Of a stretch of 64,000 nt of DNA, positions 23,489-36,800 are shown piece after piece (the first letter of the stretch is position 1; every line of letters starts with the position of its first letter). Source of the stretch: Wuchereria bancrofti (lineage: Eukaryota > Nematoda > Chromadorea > Rhabditida > Onchocercidae); assembly GCA_005281725.1 (NCBI GenBank), contig SSBO01000001.1, positions 2,402,399 to 2,466,398 on the forward strand, in the 5' to 3' direction. Position numbers and translations under genes: made by a program. A model generated the notes under the pieces. The model saw only the letters and a list, made by a program, of their open reading frames with translations. It did not search any database and was not told where the DNA came from.

Positions 23489-26400
23489 AGAAAGGCTTTT
23501 TTTTCTTGAAAAATTTAGTGGAATATTAGGTAAAATTTTATTTTACTTTCAGTACTAAGTGTCATTTCTCTATGCATTCCATAAATATTGTTTTATTGAT
23601 AATTATTATTTATTTAATCACTTATATCACTTATTGCAATTCCTTTATCAGTCTATTTCGCTTATTTATTTTTTTACTTCACTTTTTTTCCATATTTTTC
23701 AATTGAAAGCTCAAATGTCTTTTTTTTCAATTATAATCAGTTATTGATATCATAATGCTAATGAATTTACTATTCCACAGTTTTTTTTAATGTTTGCAGT
23801 TTCTTTTTTTTTTTATTTCTCTTTCTATCCTTTTTATATTTTATATTTTTTATTTCTTTTTTTGTATGTTACAATTAAATAGGGAAAATTGATTTTTCAT
23901 TGTTTGTACAAACGACAAAAATAAGTAATACTTTTACAAACATATTGACAATGACAATATTAGTGCACAAATGATTGTACATACTGATAAAATGATAACG
24001 AAAGAATTTCGACCATCAAATGTGATGGATGAAGTTTTCACCTATTTTCACCGATTATTTATCACAAAATTTTTATCATTCTCTTCGTTTTTCTTTTTTT
24101 GCTCAACTATTTTCTCACTCCCAAATTAAAGTTTATAAATTTTGCATTAATGCTGAATGCTTCACTTAAAATGCCATTAAGAATTGGTGTTGGTTTAATA
24201 TAATATGATTAAATTAGACAATATTTGAGAAAAAAGGAAAAAATAATTGTAATTTTTGGCGGTGAAAATTTAGCGAATAATTCGATATTGCAAAACTTAA
24301 TGGTATTAAATATAATTAATTATTTGTATTGGATAAAGGAAATAGTTCTACGAAGCATCATTGATTTCATCATTTCAATTTCAGATTTTTATTTCACACT
24401 TTCAAAACACATTCGAACCAATTTCTCATGTTTCAATTTCTGCAGTTTCTTTTTTATTAGAAAGCTTTTTTTTATTTCTCTTAGTGAATATTTTTCGAGG
24501 AAGAGAAAGAAAGACAAAGAGAGAGAGAGAGAGAGAGATGAGCAGTATTTTGAGGATATATTCACTCCATTTGATAGTTTTAAAAATTTATTAGAAAGCT
24601 TTTTTGTTTCTCAAAATAAATAAATTAACAATTTCTTGTCTTCATTGTCACTGAGTGAATAATTTAAGTAAGAATAATTTTTAAAACTATCAGTCTTTCT
24701 TCTCGTTATTACTACAAATATATAGGAGACAAGCAGAAAGTTGACAACTGCTGAAATATGTTCACGGATTAAATGAACCAAGAAAAAAATCTTTTTTTCT
24801 TGTCTTCTTAAAATGATTAAATTAATTAGAGTGAAATATAAATAGCACTTAAAGGCAAATGTAAATTCATTAAAATCTCTTCGAAATTTAATTTACGAGA
24901 AGCTTTCCTTTCCATCTTATGAAAAGGAAAATTCATTCATCGCTATAAAACAATTTATTATGGAAAACAAAGTATATATGCAATAAAATTAAACATAATT
25001 TGTAAAACATTTTCAAGAAAAAATAACAATGAAAAAGTAAAAATGAACATAAAACAAACATTCATATCATATCAACAACAATACCTAGTAACAATAGTAG
25101 TATAATAATATTAATAATAATAATAATAATAATAATAACAATAAATAACGAAAATTTGCAACAAAGAAAATGAACCAGAAAACAATTTAATTAATTTTTT
25201 CATAATTTTTTTCACGATTTAATTAATTTGAATTGAATTTTGTTGAGAAGTGAAATTAAACGGCTAATATTATAAATTTTCTGCAAGAAATTTTTAAAGT
25301 TTCGAAATATTTTCAATTATTTTTGATTAAAAAATGGAATGGTTCGATAACTTAAAATTCATCACTTAATACATTTCCGCTTCCAATTATACCTGGCGTT
25401 TCTGTGCAGCAAGTTGAGAAATATGTTGCTTTTGTAATTTTGAATTATTCACATAATCTTAATGCCGTTTTTCATCATTTTTTCCTTTTTTAATTTAGCA
25501 TGCGCCTTTACCGTCTGTAATTTTTTTTTTTGACATACACTGAAATGTTGCAAATTTGTTGCTATAATTACTAAAATATTCAAATGTGAAATGCATATTG
25601 AAATATATGCAATATATGTAATTAATATAAATTGATGAAGAGATAATACGCACTTCATTAATAAACTTTTTTAAGAAGTAGTTAATTAATCGTTTATTTG
25701 TTTCAACAAATTTCCATTCAAAAATCAATGTGTCATCTGGAACGAATGACAGAAATCAAATTTTTTTTCTTCAAATATATTTTTTAAATATTTTTCAAAA
25801 ATAAAAATACAAAAATATTTTTCTAGTACTAAGTTATCAGAAAAAAGAAGAAAACACAAACTTGTTGTGATGGAACAATTTCCTCAAATAGAATGGAATT
25901 AATTGTGTGATAGAATGCAAATGGATTGATCCTACGATATAAAACAGAAAAAAGCCAAATGAAAAATTGTTTGCTATATTGAAACATTTCCCTTTTTTGA
26001 GCTAAATATCACTGAAAAAATTTTTCTTTATAATTAATTGCTTTTTTTCAAAATAAAATATATTTTATTCATCATTTTAAAAACAATGAAATAATACATG
26101 GATCATTTATTTTATGGAACTCTTTACTTATTCACTGAATAAAAAAAATTATTCACTGAATAAAATATCATTTTACTGTCTTTCAATGGTAAGTGGTGAA
26201 ATTTTGATTTAAGAAATCTAAGCAAATTAGATAAAAGGAAATTAGCTTAATTAAGTCATAACAAAAAAAAGAATCCAACTAATAATGTTTTACTTTTCTC
26301 GAAGAATTTTTTTGCTTAAGAAAAGAGAAAAAAATGAGAAAAGATTTTGATTTTGATTGACATATATTTTATTAATTTCAACAAATTTTACCACTTAATT

Positions 26401-26645
26401 AGAATTCATTCATTTTAATCAAACCATTATTAATTCCATGCTTACTTGGTTGATAGCCTTACTGCTATTCTTTAAATCGTTAAAAAAATAATTTTACATA
26501 TAAAAATTCCAATAATTTTGATAGTGAAATAAAAATTTTGAAATTGATAATGAATTATTTGAAAAATAAAATTCTTCCTCAATCGGTTGGTAGCGGAACC
26601 TAATGGGATAGATATGGCGCAAATTGCCAATCAATAATACCTACA

Positions 26646-27000
26646 CTATCTATACAGGTCAAATGGGCTAATAGCACGTAGTGATGGAAATAGAAACGGG
26701 ATTTCTTGTTAATCGATAGCATTTAAATATGATCATTGATTAAATTCCATGTCACATCTGTCCACTCACGTATAACTTAGTAATTCACGTAACTTACATC
26801 TATTATATGAATAATGAACACCACTTCTGTATAGGTCAAAGGATCAAATGGGTCAATTTTTCGCAAAGTAATAGTGAAAGCAGAAATGAGTGTAAGCAGT
26901 TAATCGATGGAATTCGAATATTGCCGCTGTTTCAATTATATTCCCACCTACATCTGTTTAACTACTTTAGTTCACTTGCGTGTAATCTGGTAATTTCGAT
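26646..27000. repeat. Pair of diverged ~150-bp direct repeats
   Basis: Copy 1 (about 26646-26790) and copy 2 (about 26827-27000) share blocks in the same order: ATAxAGGTCAAA, TCAAATGGG, GTTAATCGAT, ACATCTGT, and CGTxTAATCTxGTAATTxCG. They are diverged but colinear. I found no coding potential in them. Confidence 0.5.
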
Positions 27001-29637
27001 CCTTTTACAGGCCACGTAAGTGATAGAATTTCCTTCTTATTCTCTCCGTATAGATCGGAAGAGAAAAGAAGGAATAAGTTTTTCAACTTTTATTTATTCG
27101 ATTTATCAAACAAAAAGAAACGAAAAATGAAAATTCCATTGCAATAAAACATTCATAAATTTTTTTAACCTCATTGAAATTCTAAAAATTTCATCATAGT
27201 AAAATTTTTAAAATCTTATTAAATTGAAACTTTTGTCATATTGTTTGAAAAGTTCAAAATTTCAATTAATTGTTCAAATAATACTTTCACCTTTGAATAG
27301 ATCGTATTGTACAAGCTAAACATGTACAGTTCTGCGATTTTTACATCATATTTATATTCTTTAAAATATTATCAGTTATAATATAGTATCAGTTGATATA
27401 GCATCCGTCTTATCACATATCCAAATCAATCATTAATTATTTCATCATCTTCGCATTCATTATCATATGATATCCTTTGCTGATAGCATACGGTAGTACT
27501 GATTGTTTAATTTATCATTTCAGTATTAATGTAAGAATAGACATTTCGTTGTCATTTTATCGGAATGAATTTTTAAATATGTCGGAATGGATTTTTAAAA
27601 AATTGTTGCTTTTCTTTCCTTGTCGTCCCTTTTATATTTATTTTTCCTATTATTTATTGCCATTATTATTATTATTATTATTATTTCGTTATTGTTTTTT
27701 TATTCTGTTGTTGTTGCTTCTGTTGTTATCAGCAATGTTGCAGATGTATTTAATTTCGTTAACATTAAATTAAAAATACATATGCAACTGTTATGGATTT
27801 TCTTTTGCTAAAGAAAACTGCTAGTTGCTTTCAAAAAAAATTGAATTTTTTTATTACTCAAGTTATGTCCTTACGGTCAAATAGAAAATTTTTTCTTTTC
27901 TCTCTTTTTAAAATATGATAACTTAATTTTAAAGCAAAAATCCAAACGAAGACAAGAAAAAAAGAAATAAATAATAAAGTAAAATCAATTTCTGAAATTA
28001 AAAAAAAGTTACTATGAATTGGTGAATTAGTATGGATTCCAGCGTTTTTTTGTGACCGAAATAATTAGTTTTACCAGAGGCTTTACTGTTCGAATAAAGG
28101 TAATTAGGGATCTAGCTAGATTGAATACTTATGAAATAAACATCTCGAATTTTAATTTCTTCTTTTTAATATTCACTTCATATTGAATACATTGATATCC
28201 AATGGAAGATTAATTCTTGCTTGTCTTCCGGTGAATTATTCAGGAATGGCAACATTAAGGTTGTTAAGATTTTAGTTCGTTGAAAATAAAACATTAAGTT
28301 TGTGTTTATTATTCCATCTTATTGCGGAATTATCAAATCAATTTGAGTCACTGAATCGATGACACATTATTGAAGGTTTAACTGTTTATTACCTTTTTGC
28401 GGTAAATTTTCTAACAACATTTTTTGCAATGAAAAATTTCAAGCAGAATTTTCTCTTAAAAAAAATGTCACACTTAAACTTTTTTTACAATTCTTCAGAT
28501 AATAATTATGCCAACAATTGCATCTTATAAGTGATACAAACTGATGTCATATCTTTTAAGATACCCTTTTCACTTATTATCATTATTTAACCTTTTGATT
28601 ATTTTCTGTCACTGCTATGCAGACTTCAAATATGATGAATGGATTTAATGTATTGCATGCAAAAATAAAGTGGACAATCTGTTTTACGTGATGCGATCAT
28701 ATGCTCAAACGTAATAATGGCAGCGCATTTCACGTAAATGTAGGCATCTCAAAGTGAAAGAGAAAGTTCTGAAATAATATTAAAAGAAATTGAATTGATG
28801 TCAACTAGAAGAGTTAGTTATTGATAAATTGAATAATTCAGCATTTTACTAACTATCATTGTGTTTAATAATTTTCCTACTGATTTGATAATTCATTGAA
28901 TATTTAATTATGCTCAGAAATAACGATTTTTATAATATTAATTGATCAAAAAATAATAAAAATTTTGATGAATTTCTTACAACAAGAAGAAAACGACAAG
29001 AATTATGTTGTATAAAAGAAATAATATTGAAAAAAATTATTTTGATTAATATTATGAATTAGAGACATTTAATAATTAAGAGTATTACCGTATAAAGTAA
29101 TGGGATAAACAATTCTCTTCTGAAACAATAATTTACAGCTAGAATAAAAATTGAATTAAATGATTTAAGTCCCATCTGGGAAGCACAAATTTATTGAGAA
29201 TTGAATTATCTTCATTTTGCTTATTTGCTTAATTGTTTAGCTTATTTATTCTACCATTTACACCTTTGTACATATTAACACGCAAATTATATGTAAATTT
29301 TATATTGTGAGATAATCTTTCAATCAAATTTCGTTTATTTATTGCTTAAGCCTAAAATTTATGAAATTTATTCATTCAGTATTTTAATTTGTTTATTTGT
29401 TCATAGAAAAAACATTTCATTGTTCCAAAAAAACAAGAAATTTTTTTGAATCAAAATTTTATTTTACATATACTTATTCGTAATCATAATATCCGTTTTT
29501 TTTTTCTATCATCATTTCCATATATTTATTATTTTTTTTTTCTTATTTCTTCCAAAAAATTTCAATTTATTTACATTTGACTACTTTTTTTTGCGCGGAT
29601 AAAATTACAGAATTGATTAATTATTTGAAAAAGAGAA

Positions 29638-32600
29638 TTAAAAGCGTGCTTCAATGATATCATCATGATAGAGATCATCGAATGATGATAATTCATTTGT
29701 TGAAGTATTGCTTTGATCGATAGCTGTGTTAGAATTATTACATACAGTTGTTATATTAGTTGGCTTAATTTCCGCCTTATTAATAAAGTTTACATCACAC
29801 CAACTGCAGTGCTGTAAGACAAGATTGATTTCGTTCATTATTGCCATTAACTGAAATATCCCAGCTTAATTTTAAATTATTTAAATTTATTAAAAGAAAA
29901 TAAAAGAAATAAACTTTAAATTTATCAAAATTTTCGTTGTATTTTATTTTGGACAGCATATTTTGCTTTGATTTAGAATTTATGATTTAGAGAAAACAAG
30001 TAGAGAGAGAAATGAAGGAAGAGAGAAAAGAAGGAAAGAAATGAGTAATAGAAAGAAATTATTCTAAAAGCTGGAACTATTATTTTAATTAAATTGGTAA
30101 CAAGTTTGATTTTTCCAAAAATCTAATCCATTTCAATAACGAATCAATTTCCATTGTTACACTCACATGATTCATCCCCAAGTCCATAAATGAAATAATG
30201 ATTTCATTTATTTATTTTTAAATTCAAACAGGAAAATAATGATTTTGTTAAATTCCTTAGTTGTATATTATGATTAGCTTTGCCTTTTTGCACTTACTCG
30301 CAAAGTAATTCGTCATCTTTTTTCTATTTTCTGAAGAAAGAGAAATATTTCTTATCACTAGAATCACTAAAATGAAGAGTGCTTCTTATTTTTTATCATC
30401 ATTATCAGGTTCAATTCGGTATTCCTTATCAATCACGGCAATCTTTTTTTGTTGATTTTTATCCTTATTTTCCCGTTAAAATTAGAAAGTTTTCTTATTT
30501 TTAAATCGAAATTTAAAAATAAGCTAACATTTTTTCCATCATCCTCATTTTTCGAATTATTTTGTATCGTTGTATTGAACTCATCCTTTGCTTCATTATA
30601 GATAAGCCTTAAGAGTTCGATTCCTTCTTCAATTACCAATGATATTTTGTCCAATTCTAAATTCACATAATTCCGTTATTATTGTTAACAAATGCTATTG
30701 CATCCATACAATCCGATATTACTAATAACAATTTACTAAATTATTTGATAAAATTAGTAAACACACTGCTTCTTTTCACACATATTGTAGCAATGATAAT
30801 GAAATGAAATGAAACCAAAAACATTTAATTTTACAAGTAATACTTTTGATAGTAATCTGCCGGCAATTTCTATTATCAATTTAAAGATTTATTTCACTTT
30901 TATTTTGGCTAAGAAATTGACCATCCTTTATTTTTTGGTGTCAGGAAGACATGAATTTAATTTATAAAAAATTGAAAATGATCAAATATCTCTTTAAAAG
31001 AAAGAAAACGAAACCATTAAATTAATTGAATCACTAATTAGAAGTTAAAACCATTTTTAATAACTAACGATACTTGATAATTTGAATAAAAAAATAAAAA
31101 AGTGACTTAAAAAATTACTAGAAAAATTGCGCAAATAGTCACTAATCATTGAACACAAACCATCGATGCGCTGTTTCAATTTGGCGGCTGAAAATGTTGC
31201 CGTACATTGAACAGCAACCTAAATTTATAATTTAAATCAAATATTTTGTCAATTTAAAATTTAAATTTCATTTAAAATTTGCAAATATTATTCACCTCAT
31301 ATGCTTCGATCAAACTAACAATCAATAATTCCGATATTCGCATTCGTTCATTAACACATCTCGTAAGTTTTAATCTTTCTTGCAAACATTCACTGCGCCA
31401 ATCGATCTGACAAAGTAATGCTTCATTTGATGAATCATCCAGTCTTGTACTTTCTGAAATTTAAAACTTTATTTGTTTGCTTATTTCTTCTTTCCAATAT
31501 TATTTACTTTTTTTCTAATTTTCTGATGTTTCTTTTTTCTTGGAAAAAAATTAATTTTAATTCGACCATTTCAATTTTGATTTAATCATCTTAATTCGAT
31601 TATTCCATTCATTTTTATCCCTCTCATAATGCTTAAATGTTAACTCAATCTTGTTTCGCTCTTCTCTTTATTCTTTTCAAGTTTTTATTCGCGAAAGAAT
31701 TACAATTACAATGAAGTGAAATGAAATGTTTTCGTTATGCATTCTTCATTCTTCATCTTTTTTTTTGTCATAATTCTCAGCATTCTTCATTTTCCGAACC
31801 ATTTTTTTTTTTTTTTGCATTTCAGTTTCTAATCGTAATGTAAATCTTTTCTGAGTTTTAAATCCTAATTTGTCTCACAAATTTTTAATATTTTTTCACA
31901 TTTTTGAAAAAAAAAATTATATGTACACATATGCTAAATGCATTTTCAAGAATTTAATTTCAATGTTTCCTGAATCGTTATCGTTAAAATATTTTGCCAT
32001 CATCGAAATATGGTTGTTATTTCTTTTCTTGAGTAAAGAAAAACAAGAAAAGAGAGAAAGAGAGAGAAAAGGAATAAAAAGCTAAAAATTATTTCACGAT
32101 TGAAATACGTAACTAACATTTATTAACTTTGCTAGAATTTCTCAATCTTTCATACATAATTATCACCTAAATCTCGATACTTGTGATAGCAATTTACTAC
32201 AATTTAGTTGCTTTGGTTGCTAATTCAACTAATAATATTTAATCATTGTAAATAAATTTAATTACGCTAATCTCTATTTTAATTTGTAAAAAATTAGGAA
32301 AAATGCAAAAATTAAACAATGAAATAAAGAAATCGTTTGAAAATCAATCACCAACAAATAACCTCCACCATTCACATAATTTTAGCCGATCGGTATTTGA
32401 TGCCGCACTTTGGATAACTTTTTTATATGATTTATGGCATAGGTCCATGAGAATTCTATAAGAAATACAATTATTCAAAATGATTGCATCTCTTTGGCGT
32501 TGTTTGAAAAAATAGGAAAAGTTTGATGTTACTTATTAAATAGGTAAATACACTATGCAAAGTGGGAAGGAAATAGTTCAAAATCTAAAAATTACTAAAG

Positions 32601-33897
32601 AAAATATGAATTTTATGCAATTTTAAAACTTATTTAAAATAAAGGACTGTTTACGACTGCTGGCAAACAGTTCTGGAATGAAACTAAAAACATGAGATAA
32701 CCCGCGTTTATCCACTTCTCTCTTTCTCCCTCTCTTTAGGTTGTACAAGTGATCTTGCAATAGATGCAATAATTTTGATCCCAAACTTATAAGTCTTAAT
32801 GAAATCTAGCTCATTTGCTGAACTTGTTTTTTCATAAGTCTTAATGAAATCTAGCTCATTTGCTGAACTTGTTGGAATAAATCAAATATTTGCCAAGATG
32901 AATAAATCGCTATGCTACATTACCACTGTTGCTATTGACAATAATTAGGAATTAGTTGAGAGTTCCATAATTAGGAAGAAACATAATTATAAGACAAATT
33001 TTTTAGAAAAAAATGAAATATGGAAATTTTTCAATGTGAATATTTAATGGAACTTACGGATTTAATTTGCTTTGTTGCAATGTTGCAATCCTTTCAATTG
33101 TTCGAACACATTTTGCATAATTTTCATTATTAAATGCATGTTGAGCTATTTCTATTAAATTTGCTTCATCATTGTTTAGCACTGCTTCTGTTTTTATATT
33201 AACCATTTGCTCGGCTGAAAAAAAGAAAAAAAACATCCTTATGTTACGGTAATCGTATATGCTTTCCGTATGTACCGTATAGCTAACCCTAAATTTGTAT
33301 CGTATATAGCTAGCTAGCTTTAAATTCGTACAATACTAGTTAATTCCAAACTTACAGTATATAGTTAACTCTATATTGTCAACTCTCTAAATCTGTCTTT
33401 TTTTTTTGCACGGCATATTGTCAACTCTCTAAATCTGTACGGTACATAATTAGCCTCAAATTTGTACAATATATAGTTGACTCAAAAATTTTATTAATTC
33501 GTCATTTTAATTTGCTTGTTGCTTCTTTCTTTTTCCATTTCAAAATTTCATCAAATTAAACTAACTATGAATTTCTCCATGGTGAGGCAAACATTGTCGT
33601 GTATCATTATTCATTAATATCTTGTCATAATATTCATTCTTCGTAGTACTCAAGGATATATTACTGCATAAATTACGCAAATTAGTTAACTTCTGAAAAT
33701 ATAAGTAGGGAAATTGAAATCACAATAAAATCAGCTTTTCATTCAAACCACTTTAAGCTTTTTCGTTTCACCTGAATAATATCATCAGCCAGAACATTTG
33801 CCTGGAAAAATTGCTCATGTTGTAAACAATATGAGTCATTCCATGATTTCTTGGTTTCGTGAATTAATTCGCCAATTAGCGTCAGTTTTTTGTCCAT
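29638..33897 (-). CDS. Unrecognised 365-residue alpha-helical protein
   Basis: I do not recognise this family. Eight minus-strand exons join with canonical sites and unbroken phase: 33897-33772, 33692-33566, 33214-33058, 32455-32363, 31449-31296, 31218-31119, 30656-30529 and 29850-29638 (TAA). That consistency across eight exons argues for a real gene. The product begins MDKKLTLIGELIHETKKSWN, is mostly charged helix (for example CVNERMRISELLIVSLIEAY and IEEGIELLRLIYNEAKDEF), has no signal peptide or membrane segment, and ends in an Asn/Ser/Thr-rich acidic tail with ELSSFDDLYHDDIIEARF. Cysteines occur singly except CSWC near residue 310. The acceptor of exon 5 was placed at CAGAAAG|T to keep phase, and exon 7 has a weak acceptor, so those two joints are the least certain. 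A subunit of a helical or tethering complex would be a guess only. Confidence 0.65.
32789..32873. repeat. 45-bp-period tandem duplication in an intron
   Basis: ATAAGTCTTAATGAAATCTA with the following GCTCATTTGCTGAACTTGTT occurs at about 32789-32828 and again at about 32834-32873. The period is 45 bp, and the two units are identical over about 40 bp. It lies in the third intron of the unrecognised gene (32456-33057). Confidence 0.85.
33240..33485. repeat. Degenerate tandem repeat in an intron
   Basis: Several imperfect units of the type CGTATATAGCTAACTCTAAATT followed by TGTA occur at roughly 30-42 bp spacing. The block ATATTGTCAACTCTCTAAATCTGT is repeated exactly at 33373 and 33415 with a 42-bp period. 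It sits in intron 2 of the unrecognised gene (33215-33565). Confidence 0.65.
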
Positions 33898-36800
33898 TCC
33901 GCTTCCAAATATGTAATTTCAAAATATGTAAGAAATGCTTCTCTTTTTTTGAAGCAATTACAAACTAAAATTGCGAAATTTCCATTTCATATACTATGAA
34001 AAACTGTGGCAGAAAAAGAACTGAACAAAATTAGAAAAATTTTTTCCAATGAAACAAAAAATGTATAAAGAAAAATTGAGGAGAAAATGAGGAAACATTT
34101 AGGATCTTCTACTGCAAATATTAGAAAAAGAGTGATAGAAAAAAAGGGATTAGTAATAAAAATTTGAATAAAAAATTAGTTTAGAAAAACTTTTCAATTC
34201 AAAATTTTAGATAACTGTTGAATTTTAGATAACTTCTTTTTTTCTGTTTTCTGTTGATATAAGAAATAATTAAAAAGGTGTTGAAATTTTGAAGGAATAC
34301 GTAAGATCATATATGTGTAACTATATAATAAATATATGGTGGGACCAAATTTTATAAACAGTCTGTTTTTTCTTTTTTTTTTTAACTTTTTTCCTTTTTT
34401 TGCAGGAATTATCAAAAGGTATTCTGTGAAATGAACGCAAAGAATGACCCTTCTAATTTATAAATCAACAAGAAAATCTTGTTTTCTAGCCAAACAATTT
34501 CATCTTAATGATATTTTACAACAAATGGGTAAATATATTCAAACTATAAAAAACATTTTATGCAATAATTATTAGATTTCTGAATTTTTCTTTTCATAAT
34601 TTTCTGCAAAATTCTGTTAAATAATATCAAAATAATTTAATAAACTAAATTAGCAAACAAATAATTCCTACTTTTCCTTCTATTTCTACTGTTTTCACGA
34701 AACATACAATACTATAAATTATCTCTTCCATCACTCTTTTTTCATTTTGAAAGTTAGAATTAATTTCGTTTGTGAGAAATAAAATTAGACATGTTTATAA
34801 ATTATTAAAGTAACTTAATAAATCGGAGTATATCGATCTATTTGGGACAAAAGATTGTAAAGGAGAGACGATGATATAAACATACATGAATCAGTGCAGC
34901 TGACTAAACAATAACAAAAAAAAAGTTTGAAAAAAATTTTTTGAGGTTTTCAAAAAAAAAAAAAGAGTGAATAATTTGTTGAGTGGCAGTGTGCCTGTAA
35001 ATAAAACAGATGCGAATGAATAATTTGATGAAACGATAATAAAATTGCATCATATTAGTGGTTAAATATAAAATTTTTAACATTTTTTGTTCCCTTTTTC
35101 TATTTCAGAAATTAAATAAAATTCACTATGCAAATGAAAAATGAAAACAATTCAGCTAAACTAAATATACAACCACAAGTAATTTTTACAAATTGTATGA
35201 ATATTGAAAATTCAAAGAGAAGCTGTTTGATGTTAAATAGAATAATTTATGCAAAAAATTTTGATCGCTGTGAAATAAAAACTTGAATCTGAAAAATATA
35301 ATAAATATCTATTTGGTAAACATAAATTGCAACATTCATTTACCATATGGCAACAGTTAAAAGATAGTAACCAAATATTTTGTGCTTAATTCTTTTAAAT
35401 ATTTTGATAAAACAATTGAATGTAATTGAGCAGAAACAATTTGTTTTGTATAATTAATTTAAACTTCGAAGACTCTTTGATGCTACAGTGATTAGAGTTT
35501 GTTAATGTTCTCCGAAATTTTTTAGTGATCCACTTTTCACTTCTTCCCCTATGTAACCATTTTTTATTATTTTCTTTTTAAATAAACAAAATATACATTA
35601 TTTCAGTTTACTTAATTATAAGAAGGCCAAGAATAATTAATTGCATTTAACTGATAAAAATAAATTTTATAATATTCCCAGTTTTTTTACTTTTTGGAAG
35701 TCTAGGTGCAGAAAATTTAGAATTCATTTAAAATTTAGAATGAATCGGCAAAAATTCATTCGAGCGTCATATAATCTTCAAATACCAGCAATAATCTTTA
35801 ATTTCTTGATTCAATGAAATAAGATATTGAAGGATGCTGAAAAAATGATATGTATTAATTTAAAAAAAATGAAATCCTTTTCAATTTAACTCTTTTTCAG
35901 ATGAATCTACAAGTATGTTTTCTTGTCGATAAAGAAGTAAAAACAAGTAGTAATGAAAGTAATCAAAGAGAAATAACTTTTAATGAGAAGCATAATTTAA
36001 GACAGAAAATAATGTACATTACTCTCAATTAGTCAAAATTTTGAAATTAATTTAAAAATTTTGAATTCAATTCAGAAAAAATAAATTTAGGTGGAATGAG
36101 GTTTGTGGATGAAACATAGAAATAAAATGGTAAATTTAATTGATCTCATTAAATTAATCATGCAAACTAAAACTGATGATACTTTCGCCTTTATGATAAC
36201 AAACAAGATAGAAATGAACAGAAGACTAGGAATGAGGGAAGGAGGGCAGATGTACTGTGTGACATTCAAATTTTATGTAAACATAAATTACTTTCCATCA
36301 AAATTTCAGATGTGCCAAAGAGAATTTTCCATTATTAACATTTTCGCCGTAATTTTTATTAATTTTGATTTCACTTATATTCAATCATGAAAAGTTTTTT
36401 TTGCATTAAGATAATTTCTACAGCAGCCAAATTGATTATTGTAAAAGATTTCTTCATAGAAATATAAAATTCCATAGATTATTAATTACAACAAATTGTA
36501 ATCATAAATTATAGCATATTGTATGATGATAAAGTTATACATTTTTAATATTACAAGTTTATTGGGAATATAGAATCAAAAAAAGAGCGAATTTGTTTTA
36601 GAAATTTGAATAACGAAAAATTTTTCGCTCAGAAACTTTTCCAATTACAATTTTGGAATTTCCAATTTTTTTTTTTTTTTGCTTTTTTTGATTCTGCAAA
36701 TTCCTTTTAGGAGCAAAACGAATGGTAAATATACTGATAATATTCCAATAGGACAATTTTCATTTGAAAGCAAAATTCATATTGTAAAAAAAGATTTCTA

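Larger units (their letters stand above)
23063..29637. other. AT-rich intergenic region, no gene seen
   Basis: This is 6.6 kb between the 3' ends of the GALK2-type gene (+) and the unrecognised gene (-). Open frames are short and dominated by Phe, Ile, Leu, Lys and Asn, with no domain signature and no pairs joining in phase. It contains a 26-bp palindrome at 23463, a (GA) tract at about 24518-24538, (TAA) tracts at 25111-25138 and 27662-27685, and a diverged repeat pair at 26646-27000. Confidence 0.6.

Noticed and set aside
24225..24623. 132-codon plus-strand open frame
   Set aside because: It is Phe/Ile/Ser-rich with a (GA)n-encoded RERERE run, and has no homology signal and no partner exons. 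It is typical of chance frames in AT-rich DNA.
30615..30632. Second B-box-like string AGTTCGATTCCTTC
   Set aside because: It is antisense of EEGIELL codons in the unrecognised gene, with no tRNA cloverleaf possible.
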